Assembly (NCBI RefSeq): GCF_039555335.1
Contig: NC_092642.1
Coordinates: 62,041,776 to 62,105,775 of the forward strand
Source: Amphiura filiformis
Taxonomy: Eukaryota > Echinodermata > Ophiuroidea > Amphilepidida > Amphiuridae
Direction: 5' to 3'
Length of the DNA stretch: 64,000 nt
Part shown: piece after piece, positions 1-16,299 of the stretch
Layout: every line of letters starts with the position of its first letter
Numbering within the stretch: the stretch's first letter is position 1
Notes under the pieces: model-generated
Seen by the model: the letters and a program-made list of their open reading frames with translations, nothing else
The model's database searches: none
Told to the model about the DNA's origin: nothing
Made by a program: the position numbers and the translations under genes

Positions 1-26
1 TGTCCTAAATCGAACCCTGCCACCAG

Positions 27-305
27 TGCTATATAGCCAAAATAATTTAATTCTCGATCATGAGAGCCAACTTGGGTACGCACAGTTATTTGCGCAAGCG
101 TACTACGCAATTATACCAGCGCTTACGTTACGGTGGTCGGTGCAAACGCAGCTTCTGAGAATTGACCAATTACACGGTCATTGCTAGGCAAGTTCAATGT
201 TCGGTCATGCAGGTCGCGTGATCGTGTTATTCTATGAAAAGTATGCTGACCCACGGGGTACATCCTCTCAATGATCGAGAATTTGTTGTTTTGACTAGTA
301 TAGCA
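27..305. repeat. Foldback MITE, family A, copy 1
   Basis: The ends are inverted copies of each other: a GCTATA-type end, then AAAATAAT, then TTCTCGATCATGAGAG on the left, and the reverse complement near 275-305. The same ends flank 33079-33304. No coding capacity is visible, so this is a short non-autonomous inverted-repeat element. The superfamily is not assignable by eye. Confidence 0.6.
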
Positions 306-619
306 AAGTCCTTTCTAGAAAAATTATTTCATTTGTGTACATCATCATGGCACATTCAACTACGCTTGTTACTCCGCGACTAATCATGCTAATACACGAG
401 CGTACAACGCTACTTTACACGTCCATATAATATATATATGCGAAGTTATCTGCATACAATTTTACTACGCACTTTTAACCGGTTAACCGTCCACGCAAAA
501 GAGTATGTTCCACGACCACGATGTACACAAATTAAATAATTTTTCTATATTATTAGGGTTTAGATTTTTTTCTTCAGACAGTATTCTACAGGCCTTCATA
601 TATAAATGTTAAACTTTTC
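306..619. other. AT-rich intergenic sequence, nothing recognised
   Basis: No open frame with coding character, RNA gene or clear repeat end is visible. A short alternating AT tract lies near 427-438. Confidence 0.4.
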
Positions 620-1450
620 AATTACTCAACGTCTGCTCAGCATCTGGAATCAGTACGACGGCAACTTTGTGACCTCTTTTGTTCGACAGAAAATTTATAC
701 GGGTTGGTGAACACGAGTTACGTAACGCAATGTTGAAATTTTAGCCGTCAAACACGTTTTATCAAAATAGCTCCAGAAATGGAAGACACGGGTCGTATAT
801 TGCTCCATTTATGTACCCTAACCACAGGTAAGATATCAAACATTGTGTAAAGCAACAAATAACTTGTAAAAGTTGAATTAAATGGACAATAAAGAAGCTT
901 GAACATGTCCAAAGTAGCTCGGAAAATGAGAAAAATTGCATGTCACGAACACAAAAATGTTCATATCATCAAGCACGAAAAAGCGCCGGAATCAAAAATG
1001 GGTGTCATGTTATAGAATAATTAAAGTGAGCTTGCCTGAAAATTTCATCAATTTTGGTTGGGGTATATTTTTAGTCGTATATTGAACACGTTGAAATGTT
1101 TATCTTTGTGCGTGACTACTGTCACGCAATATATTGTAAGGCCGATGTTTTTCCTGCAAAAAACTTGCATTGTCAATTGTCCATTGTTGGTTATTTACCT
1201 TGAAAATAATACTCCCAACGTTTAAACAATTTAAAAGTCAGCATAAAGGTTTGTGTTGCATTATTTGGACGGTGTTAATTCATTCCAGAAATAGAATTCA
1301 CGAGTGAGCCATGAGTGGGAATAACTTTGCTATTATTACCGTATCTATCAAATCAGTGGTATGGCTTGGTGGTAAATACCAGGGGTAAATTAAAAATTTG
1401 GAAGTTTGATCTTGGTTCGAACCCCGCTAGCACCTCTCTTTAATTTATTA
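620..1450. repeat. Left arm of a large foldback element
   Basis: About 640-745 (GTACGACGGCAACTT ... GTTACGTAACGCAATGTTGA) is the inverse of 8020-8105. About 830-1000 is the inverse of about 3740-3935; shared blocks include GTAAAAGTTGAATTA and GCATGTCACGA. The match appears to continue in weaker form to about 1440 against about 3280. The arms are therefore long, and the right arm looks interrupted by the LINE at 4440-7977. Confidence 0.5.
1356..1436 (+). repeat. tRNA-like SINE head
   Basis: An A-box-like block (TGGCTTGGTGG) is followed about 50 bp later by a perfect B-box (GGTTCGAACCC). Together they resemble an internal RNA polymerase III promoter. There is no cloverleaf with paired acceptor ends, so it is a tRNA-derived repeat head and not a tRNA gene. 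It sits in the left arm of the large foldback element, opposite a similar head at 3277-3352. Confidence 0.4.
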
Positions 1451-2136
1451 TTTTATTTTAACTCATTTTTTTAAATTCTAGTTTTCATATTTTTATTAAA
1501 TTTGAAGTGTTGTTATTCCAAAAATGATAACAATATTTATAATATTAATAAATAACTGTCAGGAAGGTTTTCACATTACATTTGAAGCAGGAGTAGCGAG
1601 ATAAAATGAAAGAAAACACCTAATATCTTGACCGCTTAACTGTGGTGTTCTATGGGGGATTAAATAAGACATCAAAGTTAGTTGCTCTTTCTGGAAAACG
1701 AACTTGGTTGATTCCAATTAGGTGTAGGGCTAATCCGAGGTGTAGGCCTAAGTTGGACATTGTGTAAAAATGACAAATATGCCAAAATATTAGGTTTGAA
1801 ATTCGTGCTTTTCGTGATTTAATATGTATGCATAAAAGCTCATAAAATATGTTGTCGATAGGGGAGGGGTCTAGTCCAATTAAAAAATCGTGAAAATCTG
1901 TGTTGATGTTCCTTTATAGTCCTATACTCCGAGTATATATTCTTGAACTTAAAAATTACTTAAGTTTGACATGCTTTATTTGAAATTATTTCATATTGAA
2001 AGCTACTGAACTTAAATGCAATTTTTAAAAAAGATATCAAATCGAATGTAGGATTAGGCCTAAATATGAAATACTTAGCAACAAGAAATAAATCATGAAA
2101 AAGGTGGGCCTTCAAGCTGACATTCATTAGGCCTAT
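1451..2136. other. Non-coding interior of the large foldback element
   Basis: AT-rich, without long open frames or recognisable motifs. It lies between the left arm and the nested element at 2137. Confidence 0.35.
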
Positions 2137-3210
2137 GGTCATGTGTCTTATGGTGGGACCACAAAATACCTGGTGGCGTTACATTTTTCTCTCCTCTTTC
2201 TGATTTAACTTGTTGTCACAAAGCTATTCTTGGTCCAATTGCATCAAATTTGGGCTCATTATACAGCTTGATTATTCTAATTTTCAAATATGTTTCACAA
2301 TTTGGAATTCAAATTTGTTTAATTAGTGAAAAATATTAAAATTTTAATGAAGATAAACCTGGTGGATAAGTGGTAGAGGATAAGTGGTAGAGGAGTATGT
2401 ACAATCTCTATGGCAAATGCTTTGAAGACATGATATCTTTTTGAATTTTAAATTATATCATTGTCAAATTGTGTGCTATACATGCAAATCATACCTCAAA
2501 TGAAAGCTTGTTCATTCATTATTCATATTCAGCAATTAATTTTATCTAATCGTGTTTATAAGTATTCACTGAGAACCGCAAGTCACAAGAACCACAATTT
2601 TTTCCTATTCACTTACACACAAATGCCAAAATTTTCAGTCACAACATGCATTTTGGATTTCAATTGTTGTATCTTGAGAATTATACACCCTAAGATAGGA
2701 AAAGTATACATTTTTGGAAAGCTTTTTACCCCAGGAATCTAAATATGCAGTTACAATAAATGTAGGATACACTCTAAAGAAAATATTTTTTTAAATGTAA
2801 GCAACATTTGGTGCATGAAGTTACGTAAATTTTCGCACCCTGTATCACCACTTTGGTCAATCATAACATAGCAAAAGTGTACATTTTATTAAAGTTCATA
2901 GTGTGGCCTGTCACCAAATAAGATTTCATTTGAGGTATTCCATATCAGTAGCAAATGCAATAAATTACCAATTTACCAGTAAAATTAAAAATTTTCATGA
3001 TATCACCCTATATATTTTCTTACACACCCTGTATACCAACTTCAATTTTGCATAGTTGGATTCCTTGGAACATAAGCTTACCAAAAATGTATAGTTTTGT
3101 TGGTGTGAGATGTATAGTTTTAGATATGTATCAATTTTAGTGAAAAGGAAGACAAATGATCAAAATCAGTGCTTGTAACGCAAATGTGCCCCACCATAAG
3201 ACACATGACC
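2137..3210. repeat. Nested element with 21-bp perfect terminal inverted repeats
   Basis: The left end GGTCATGTGTCTTATGGTGG is repeated exactly in inverse orientation at 3190-3210. Both sides are flanked by CTAT, a possible 4-bp target duplication. The roughly 1.07-kb interior is AT-rich, with no transposase-like open frame, so the element is non-autonomous. It sits inside the larger foldback structure. Confidence 0.6.
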
Positions 3211-3259
3211 CTATATTATTAAAGACAAAAGGGAGAGAAAAAAAGAAATAAAAACGAAC

Positions 3260-3935
3260 TGAAAAATTCTAAGAAGAACATGATGGGAATCGAAATCTCA
3301 ACCTTCCGCACTGCAGACCTTCGCTCTGTCCACTAAGCCATCGCATCTTATTCTTGCAACGGGTATTATTGTGCTATGTTATTTCTCGTTCAACATGTCA
3401 CGGTATCTCACTCAACAACAGTCTTTTTAAAACTGCTTGTACTTCAGTTAAATGAGATGATACTACCTTCTTTGACGACTACAATATTTTGTTACACAAT
3501 AGAGTATTTTGCATTAATAAAATATATAACAATAGACGTTTTTAATTGCTATATTGATCAATATAACATGCATAAATAGACAGCGCCGGCTGGGATCCAT
3601 TTCGTGATGCATCGTCACACTTGCAACGTTCGGGTACGACTTGAGGACTCAAAGAACACAACTTTTCAACCTACGACTAGGTTGTTCCACCGCTCATTTT
3701 CGCTGAAAATTTAATACAAGCTCTGGTTAATTAATGTTTATCATAACAGAAAAGCATTAGACCGGCGTTTCCTCCAAGCTGTAGATATAACCATTTTAGT
3801 GATCGTGACATGCATTTTCTCTCATTTTTAGGCTACTTGGCCCAAAAGCATTCATTTTTTCCACAATAATTCAACTTTTACACGCTATTCTTTGCCTTAT
3901 ACTCATGTTTCATATCTTATCTATGGGCTCAATAT
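3260..3935. repeat. Right arm (inner part) of the large foldback element
   Basis: Inverse of roughly 830-1440; the clearest match is 3740-3935 against 830-1000. The distal part of this arm resumes at 7980-8106, beyond the LINE. Confidence 0.45.
3277..3352 (-). repeat. tRNA-like SINE head (minus strand)
   Basis: On the minus strand an A-box (TGGCTTAGTGGACAGAGCG) is followed by a B-box-like block (GATTTCGATTCCC). The arrangement is that of a tRNA-derived SINE head. Its position mirrors the head at 1356-1436, so both arms of the foldback element may carry one. Confidence 0.4.
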
Positions 3936-4064
3936 AGGTGTCCTAGGCAAACCTTAGTTAACACATTTACTAGTCAGCTTAATTCGCCGAGACCGGGCCC
4001 CAACACAATGCATATTTACATAGAAATTTGAATTTTTTCGAGAATAGGTGGGTGAAGGAAACCT

Positions 4065-4410
4065 ACATAAATATGTTTTCTATACTTCACTTGACCCAAA
4101 TATATGATTTTTATGGTGATAATCAAGTCGCACATGGAATTTTAGAGGATTTTGATAGCAGTTCCATTAAAAAAGCTGCCATCGCCATGAGACTAAGATC
4201 TAGAAACACCCCGAAATGCCGTTTTGGGGAATTTTGCTAGCTGAATCTTTTTGATGAAAGTCAATCTTTGACAAGATATAACTTTGGCTTTGCTACGGAA
4301 AGTGCTATGAAAAAAAGGTTTTCAGTTTTGGCTTAGTTTACTCAAGGGCTTTAATTTGATATATAAAACGATGCAATTTGATGGCAAATTTGAATTCACC
4401 TAGGATACCT
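4065..4410 (+). repeat. Dispersed repeat, family G, copy 1
   Basis: Nearly the same sequence recurs at 26878-27226 in direct orientation. Shared blocks include ACTTCACTTGACCCAAATAT and AGACTAAGATCTAGAAACAC. It lies directly upstream of the LINE. The copies differ by substitutions and small indels. No function is visible. Confidence 0.6.
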
Positions 4411-4463
4411 ACTCAATATGGAAAAGAAGGGAGGAACGACTTATATCTGGTTCCATACAGCAA

Positions 4464-4522
4464 TACGCAGTATAGGAACGACTCGTGTATTCCTATACGC
4501 AGTATAGGAACGACTCGTGTAT
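4464..4522 (+). repeat. Two-copy direct repeat at the LINE 5' end
   Basis: A 27-bp unit beginning TACGCAGTATAGGAACG occurs at 4464-4490 and again at 4496-4522, a 32-bp period. Tandem units in the 5' region are common in LINE promoters, so a promoter role is plausible but not shown. Confidence 0.7.
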
Positions 4523-4552
4523 AAGCAAGAGTCAAATTTACTTAATATCCAT

Positions 4553-5290
4553 ATGGTTCCTACATACTATGCCAAGTATTTCCCAGGTCTTGTTAACCTA
4601 CTTAATACCTACAAGTACAAAGCCCAGTCAATTGGGCTACACAAAAGTAACCAACCTATCAAACTTGTCATGTCAGTAATTTCTTTGTTGATTATTATGC
4701 AAGCCGGTGATTTACATCCGCATCCCGGCCCTTATAAACCCAAGTTCCCATGTCTTCTGTGTGGTGAAGCAGCCAAATGGGGCCAGCGTGCAGTGGCTTG
4801 TGATCAGTGCCAAGGCTGGTATCATGCAGATTGCATGGACATGAACTCGGTAGTGTATCAAAACATAGCGGATGGTAGTAATGTATCTTGGATTTGCTGC
4901 CAATGCGGCCTTCCAAATTTCTCCAGCTCTCTGTTTTCAAGATCAGACATTGAGCTGTCAAACAGTTTTTCTTGTTTATCACCTGATTGTGACAGCATTA
5001 CCAGTGAGTTTCCTAGCTCGCCTTTGGCTTCCTCATCTCCATCCACCAAATCCAAGGGTTACCAGAACCCTAGACCTACCTCCAAACCAAAAAGAAACAG
5101 CCTAAAAATCCTGGTTGTAAACTTCCAGGGCATCCGCAACAAAACTGCGGATTTGAGAGTTTGTATTGATGATAAAGACCCAGATATCATCATAGGGTCT
5201 GAGACTCATTTGAATGATTCTGTGAACAGTTCTGAGCTGTTCCGTCCAACTTCACGGTTTTTAGAAAGGATCGCAATTTCGGTCCTGCCA
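4553..5290 (+). pseudogene. LINE N-terminal ORF: 2A-like motif, PHD finger, start of endonuclease
   Basis: The open frame holds, in order: a hydrophobic stretch ending in AGDLHPHPGP (4703-4732), which resembles the end of a 2A peptide; a PHD finger (4744-4911) with paired Cys, a WYHADC centre and a closing WICCQC; a Ser-rich linker; and the start of an AP-like endonuclease (ILVVNFQGIRNK, then GSETHL with the catalytic Glu). A frameshift near 5265 moves the endonuclease into another frame. In related LINEs a PHD finger often precedes the endonuclease. The His in place of Asn in the NPGP core suggests that 2A activity is lost here. Confidence 0.75.
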
Positions 5291-7890
5291 AAGGAGGTGT
5301 GCTTATAGCAACCAAAAACGACCTCATAGCCACTCATAGAGTGGACCTTGACTCGGAGTGTGAGGCGGTTTGGGTTTCAGTTGAACTTCAAGGAGCTAAA
5401 CAAATTATCATTGGTTCGTTCTATCGGTCCCAATTGTATGGTAACACTGTTGAGTATTTTGATCAGTTACGTGAGTCCCTTTGTAAAGCTACTAAAAACA
5501 AAAACAGCCAAATTTATTTAGCTGGGGACTTCAACCTTCCTGACGTTGATTGGCTAACCCAATCAATACCACCTGGCTCCCAATATGTTGCCCTGTCTAA
5601 TCACATGCTGGAGATTTCAGCTGAGTTTGGGTTGGATCAGATTGTCACCGAGCCTACCAGGATTGATAATATCCTTGATCTCTTTTTTACCACCAATTCC
5701 TCCTTAGTGGAGAGCTCAACTGTGATACCAGGCATTTCGGATCACGACGGTATTCCCCTGATTGTTGTAAACTCAAAACCCATAACTGTTAAACCTAAAC
5801 CAAGAAAAGTGTACAGCTATCACAAGGCTGATGTCAGTGTTATAAAAGCTGACCTCCTTGAGTTCAGTAATTATCTTACAACCAATGATAGTTCCAATTC
5901 AACTGTCGAAAAGTATGTATACGGATTTTGAAAATAAAATCAAAGATGTCATGGATGCCCATGTACCAGCTCGAATGGTCAGCAAAAAGAACCTGACCCC
6001 TTGGATTGGTAAAGGTATCAAGCGCTTACATAGAAAAAAAACAAAGGGCATACAACAGTTGGCGTAAACAACCAACACCTGACACCTTTGAAAATTTTCA
6101 GAACCAAAGGAAAGTGACTTATAATGAAACTAGAAAATCATACAGGAAATATATTAATTCAGTGTGTCTTGACTCCTCAAAAAGATTCTGGTCATTCATA
6201 AAGAGCCTAAAAAATGACTCTTGTGGAGTCCCCTCCCTGAAAAAGGATGGTGTAATTGTTTCTGGAAATATCCAGAAGGCTAACATACTCAATGATACTT
6301 TTAAAAGGTTTTCACTCAGGAGAAAGCTACGCTCCTCCTACTTCACCCAGTATAAATGTTCCATCCATGCCCGACTTTGAGATTTCAGTTGAGGGAGTTG
6401 TTAAGCTTTTAAAAGATCTTAAGCCAAATAAGGCTTCCGCCCAGATGGTGTACCTGCCCAAATTCTCAAACTCGCTGCTGATTAGGTGGCCCCTGCTCTT
6501 TGTTTGATTTTCCAAAAGTCTTTGGTCACATGTAACCTACCATCTTCCTGGCTTTGTGCTAACATCTCCCCTGTTTTCAAAAAAAGGTGATCGCTCAGTT
6601 GCTTCCAATTATAGGCCCGTTTGTTGACTTCCATTTGTTGCAAAACCCTTGAACATATTATCCATTCCCAAATAATGTCTCACTTTGATAAACATTCCAT
6701 CCTCACCAATAAACAGCACGGTTTTAGGAAACACCATTCATGTGAATCTCAATTAATACTTACAGTCAATGACCTTAAGTCTTCCCTCAATTCCAGATCC
6801 CAAATTGATATGATTATTATGGATTTCTCAAAAGCATTTGATACCGTCCCCCACAAACGTCTCCTTCACAAATTAAACTTATATGGTATTAGAAACAAAA
6901 CCTTCACTTGGATCTCTAATTTTCTCACGCACCGCACCCAGAGGGTCGTTGTCGGGGTGAGCACTCGACTTGGACAGAGGTGACTTCTGGCGTTCCCCAG
7001 GGTACGTGCTGGGACCCTTGCTTTTTTAGCTTTCATTAATGACCTGCCCAATAATATTACTTCTGAAGTTAGACTGTTCATGACGATTGTGTTATGTACC
7101 GTAATATTTCTAATCAATTTGACCAGGATCAACTCCAAGATGACCTTGACACCCTGGCCCAGTGGCAGGATGATTGGCAAATGCACTTCAACACCAAAAA
7201 GTGCTTTGTCATGCGGATTACACATGTTCGTAATCCCAAGGTCTACAATTACACCCTAGGACAATCCCCACTGGAATCCACGGGCGTGTCACGCTTATCT
7301 TGGAGTTGATATTACTAACAACCTAACCTGGAATAAACACATCAACCGTATTACATCTTCTGCAAATAGATCTCTTGGCTTTATAAAAAGGAACCTTTAC
7401 TCTTGCAACAAATCCATCAAAGAAAATGCATATTTCACCTTAGTTCGCCCACTCTTGGAGTACTCATCTTCAGTTTGGGACCCCCATACACAGGATCTTA
7501 TTAACAAATTAGAAAAAATTCAACGCAGAGCCGCAAGGTTTGTCGTCAATGACTACTCCAGACACAGCAGTGTTACTGAAATTCTCACCAACCTTCAATG
7601 GAACTCACTCAAGAACAGAAGGACAGTAAGCAGATTATCAGTTCTCCAGAAGTCAAGACAAAACCTCCTCGCCCTGCCGGTGAATGACCTCCTTCTGCCG
7701 GTCCGACGCCTGTCACGGCACCAACATCCCAACTGCTATCAACTCATCACATCTAACAAGAACTGTCACAAATACAGTTTTTCCCCAAACAGTCAAAGAT
7801 TGGAACTCACTTCCCTACTCAGTAACCACCATAGAAGACACCAAGCAATTTAAAACAGCCGTCATAAGCCACCTCAACCAACAAGACTAG
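5265..7890 (+). pseudogene. LINE endonuclease-reverse transcriptase, multiply frameshifted
   Basis: Endonuclease motifs continue (GSFYRS, LAGDFNLPDVDW, then GISDHDGI with the catalytic Asp-His). The linker and the RT follow: HGFRKHHSCESQL, DFSKAFDTVPHKRLL, VLGPLLFLAFINDLP-like and ADD-like blocks, then YLGVDI and the C-terminal region ending in WNSLPYSV. Frame changes occur near 5920, 6020, 6310, 6450, 6600, 6985, 7085 and 7300. A small deletion hits the catalytic ADD block near 7080. The stop lies at 7888-7890. Confidence 0.8.
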
Positions 7891-7979
7891 TTAATTTCAT
7901 GCGCACACCTCATCCTGCGTGTATGACTCCACCAGGAGTGTTATGCAGTATATATTCAGATTCAGATTCAGATTCCATT

Positions 7980-8106
7980 TTTTTGATGTTTTCTGAAAAA
8001 CCGTATTTGCCACCTGATTTTCAACATTGCGTTACGTAACAGCAGAGGTCACGCCGGTAAAAATTACCGGAAGTGAGCTAAGTTGCTGTCGTACTGGAAT
8101 AAGTAA
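7980..8106. repeat. Right arm (distal part) of the large foldback element
   Basis: This is the inverse of about 640-760, including GTTACGTAACGCAATGTTGA and GTACGACAGCAACTT read on the minus strand. It resumes directly after the LINE tail, which supports LINE insertion into the arm. Confidence 0.5.
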
Positions 8107-8164
8107 GCTTATTAAAATAATCATGATCATGTGATGATGATGATGTTATTTTTTAAGCTTACTT
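8101..8164. repeat. Short hairpin around a GATGAT microsatellite
   Basis: AAGTAAGCTT at 8101 is mirrored by AAGCTTACTT at 8155-8164. The loop contains ATCATGATCAT and repeated GATGAT. Confidence 0.5.
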
Positions 8165-8852
8165 GAAATTCACCGTGCCAGCTAGATGTTTTAAATTACT
8201 ACATCACTTACTTTTTCTTGGTCTGGCCAAAACAAGTTCCTAGGCAATTCCCCATTTCTCTGGATGCTATCTACAGTTCTTTATTGAATCAACATGTTGG
8301 AAATGGTGCAATTTCGGAGCATTTTTGGAGAGTACTCAAAATTAAGTCACGGGAAAATACGTGGAGTTTACATCAGGAAATAAAGTACCCTCTGCAGCAA
8401 CTATCAAAGTTACAATTGAATACCAACTTATAACGAATAATAGTGAAAATGTGTATGTTAGTAAAAGAGTTTATAATACGCCCTTTAACACGCCCTTTCA
8501 ACTTTGACATACAGATTAGACTAATTCATTTATATTTAGGGGTTTCTTCCATATATAAATTTAATTTCATATTTTATCGTGTTTACTGACATTACATATT
8601 CTTGTTCAAGATATTAAATATAAATAATTTTTTTAATAAAATGAAAATAATGTTGTAATTTTACTTTCTGTATGTAGTATAAATAGTAATTTTTATTTAC
8701 TTACCCCTATACAGAAAATGTAAACAGCCAAATTATTTTCTCCACGCTTGTTTACAAGGTCAAGGTATCAACAACATGTAACATGCCACAAGAATATTGA
8801 TCAACAACAACTTGTGATCTTTACTTCAGTTTCGCAGGTGGATTTGTGAGTA
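8165..8852. other. Upstream flank of the renalase gene
   Basis: AT-rich sequence with no reliable coding frame. It should contain the renalase promoter and 5' UTR, but I see no clear TATA box or initiator. A leader intron cannot be excluded. An in-frame TGA at 8847-8849 sits two codons before the ATG. Confidence 0.4.
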
Positions 8853-13593
<4,741 letters not shown>

Positions 13594-13686
13594 AATTTTA
13601 GGTGAAATTGTAATTTGCTGTCAACAGGCATGATCTTTGAACTCGGATGCATGTTCATATGTGCTGGTGATAAACAATTGCTAAAA

Positions 13687-13963
13687 CAGAGTTCCCACGG
13701 TCCTTGAATTTGAAAACACCTTTTCAAGGCCTTAAAAGTCTTGGAAATTTGCACAAGGTCCTTGAAAGTCCTTAAAAATTGGAATTTTACCTAAAGTATA
13801 ATTTTGACAAAATTTGGGGAGTGGAGAGGAGCTGTCACTTTCGTTAATATGTGCCACATCATGATATTTGTGTTGTGGTAAGTCCTTGAAAATCATGCTT
13901 TTGGACCTTGCAAGTCCATGAAAAATCCTTGAATTTTGAAAGCTTCATGTTGCGGGAACCCTG
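13687..13963. repeat. Non-autonomous DNA element with CAGRGTTCCC ends (hAT-like)
   Basis: The left end CAGAGTTCCCACGGTCCTTG is mirrored by GCGGGAACCCTG at 13952-13963. The interior repeats the phrase AAGTCCTTGAAA in both orientations. The CAGGGTTCCC terminus with internal TCCTTGAAA blocks is a hAT-type pattern. The target duplication is degraded (CTAAA on both sides). Confidence 0.55.
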
Positions 13964-13988
13964 CTAAAGGTTTAAACTGACTTTCGGC

Positions 13989-14198
13989 ACAACAAATTCA
14001 ACTAACCTTGAATTTTTGATGTGTCACACACAGAAGAAGTCCTATGATGATGTATTGGATTTGCCCTTTGTACAACATCCCCATTTGACCAAAAGTTGCC
14101 AATGGTCAACAAAAGGGCAAGTCCAACATAACATCATAGGACTTCTTCTGATGAAGATATGTGTCACACATCGAAAATTCAAGGTTATTTGAAGATCT
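13989..14198. repeat. Foldback MITE, family H, copy 1
   Basis: AACCTTGAATTTTTGATGTG and AGAAGAAGTCCTATGATG on the left are mirrored by CATCATAGGACTTCTTCT and CGAAAATTCAAGGTT on the right. A diverged copy lacking most of the left arm lies at 44170-44345. Confidence 0.65.
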
Positions 14199-14318
14199 CT
14201 GAAGTCGTACTGTGTTTGCCAAAACAACTTGATTCATTGTTGGGGAAAAAGTATACACTGTCCAAGATATTTCTGTGGTATTGTTACTGCTTGCGAGTAA
14301 GCCATGCGACATCAGTAG

Positions 14319-14532
14319 TCCATTTCACTAAACTTTTAACCCTTCGTATCTCAAGTAACCATTTGTAAGTTACGAATACCCTTTTACTAGATGTAACTTT
14401 ATGAAGGGTCCCAGTAGTAAATCCATATTATTTACGATGGGTACCATTCGTAAGTTCAGTGATATGGAACTTACAAGTTGTAAGTTACAAACAATTTGGA
14501 GACAAAGCTTCATAAAGTTTAGTGAATTGGAT
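14319..14532. repeat. Foldback MITE with CACTAAACTTT ends
   Basis: The left end TCCATTTCACTAAACTTTTA is mirrored by AAAGTTTAGTGAATTGGA at the right. The interior has inverted copies of GTAAGTTAC. No coding capacity. Confidence 0.6.
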
Positions 14533-14621
14533 TCCAGGGTGCATTTATTTCATTTGGAGCATCTTGAAAGTGATGGTGTATATACATGTTCATTTAAACA
14601 TGCCTCGTAGATACGCACACC

Positions 14622-14835
14622 GAAGTGGCTGCCTCAATGGTCTAGCATCATTGCTTTGCCAAGGGTAAAAATACTTAACTTTGGTTCACCCCAAGTTCGG
14701 TAGTGACTTGGGTACATATTTTGTTGATCACAGTATTTAATTGCACCTGTAAAATTAATCGTGCAGAGTGTAACGCACTCACGAGAAAAGCAATGATGTC
14801 ATTCCTGAACTTCAGGTGAGACAAAGTACATAAGC
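14622..14835. repeat. Dispersed repeat containing GGTTCACC-AAGTTC-GTAGTGA
   Basis: The block around 14692-14800 resembles 42207-42360 (GGTTCACCTCAAGTTCAGTA, then a similar AT-rich and GTGCTCGCAC-like run). It may be a degenerate SINE, since a B-box-like GGTTCACCCC is present, but the A-box is not convincing. Confidence 0.35.
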
Positions 14836-15831
14836 AGTTAATAGTGGTTCCTGGAAAGACTATTTTTGTTGACTAAATACTTATTGTAAAGTTCTGATTT
14901 GTAAAGAAACTACTGTGAGAGATGTGTCAGTGGCAGGGGGGGCATAGTGAATTTAGCAAAGGGGGCAAAATCAACAAATTTTGCACAAAATTGCCACAAA
15001 AAGTGGAAATTTGTTTAATTTTTGGATTTTTGTGTTAACACTAGGGGGGGGCATGCTGGGGGAGAAAAAATTTGAGGGGCTCATGACAAATTCTTGCTTG
15101 ACAGCATAGCAAATGTTTCAAATTTTCAACAAAAGAAAAATCTGCTCACCCAATTCCCAAAAGTATTCAGATACCATGCCCTAGAATTTACAAAAACTAA
15201 CTGTTGGAAGTTGGACATTATCTTTTCTGAATTATACAAATGTATATGAGGTGAGAACAATAAATTATAAGCAGAAGCGTAAATTGAATTGTGTGTGATA
15301 TATCATATAGTATATTTATTTATACTCTATTTTATTACCAAAGTGCTACAAAAAGAATGTGAAAATATCAAGTACAATCATTTTAGTACATTATTGTATC
15401 TAATACAAAACATATAGTATAGTCATATTCTAGATATATCTAAATCTGAAGTTTAGAACTAATGAACTTACAAGTTTGTGTTTCTATTGAACACATTTAT
15501 TACAAAACAGACACAGAATGTGAAATTGGAAAATCAAATAATGAACAGATTTGATGGAAACCTGTCCTCCTCAGGATTGCAATGTTGATTATCTCTTGTT
15601 AGGAGCGGGCTCCTTCTTCATTAAACAGTATACTCTTGATACAGATGTGTAGACCATTCTGAATTTCCAATTTGTTTTTGAAGTCTGTTTAAATCATTTT
15701 ATAATATTTTGCTAATTGCATAAATGAATTTGCATGAAAACATAATTGTTGTTCAAAGATCATGATTTTAGCAGCCATCTATTATCTGTAAGACCTGATA
15801 AAATCATGACCTTAAAGTGCAGCAAGCCAAA
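14836..15831. other. Intergenic, nothing recognised
   Basis: AT-rich sequence with a run of G-rich phrases near 14935-15075 of the kind seen in degraded transposons. No open frame with coding character. Confidence 0.35.
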
Positions 15832-16018
15832 TGGGCTCTTCCCGTTGAAATTCATACACCCCAATGGAAGACATGAACTTATAGACACCCACACAGGAGG
15901 TCTATATTTCAAATGGAGTCACTCATTTAGGTAACCCCATTTGAAATTCACACTCTCTGTGTGGAAGATAAAGATCATGTCTTCCACAGAGGGTGTAAGA
16001 ATTTCAACTGGAACTGCT
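15832..16018. repeat. Foldback MITE, family B, intergenic copy
   Basis: It runs from TGGGCTCTTCCCGTTGAAAT to ATTTCAACTGGAACTGC. Inverted inner blocks GGAAGACATGAACTTATAG and AGATCATGTCTTCCACAG flank central TTTCAAATGGAGTCACTCAT. Confidence 0.75.
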
Positions 16019-16299
16019 ACATTCGACACTTAATGCAAGAGGATTGTTGATCATTACTTTTTGATTGCTATTCACTTACTACGAACATATCTCTTCCACC
16101 ACTAGTTTGATCCTGTACACTCCACAAAAACCATCTGCTAATAACATCATAAGCCCTTTTTGACTGGCTATGAACCCTTGCCCACTACGAGTCTTGAAAC
16201 TTGGCGACCTTAGCTTAGTCATGTGCCATGATAAACCATAAAAGCCTATTAATACTATTTTAGTATCATTCCCGGATGTTCCTTTCTCATGACATATCT

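Larger units (their letters stand above)
4440..7977 (+). mobile_element. CR1/L2-like non-LTR retrotransposon, full-length but decayed
   Basis: Order of parts: a 5' region with a 32-bp-period duplication (4464-4522), a 2A-like peptide, a PHD finger, an AP-type endonuclease, a reverse transcriptase with its C-terminal region, and a short ATTCAG microsatellite tail (about 7955-7975). This order is typical of CR1/L2-type LINEs of the Jockey group. At least seven frameshifts break the reading frame, so the copy is inactive. It seems to have inserted into the right arm of the surrounding foldback element. Confidence 0.85.

Noticed and set aside
14145-14180. Hammerhead-like CTGATGA ... GAAAA in family H (also near 44298)
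   Set aside because: The stem between the core strands is the palindromic arm of the MITE itself, and the second copy has a changed core (CTGATGT). Coincidence is more likely.
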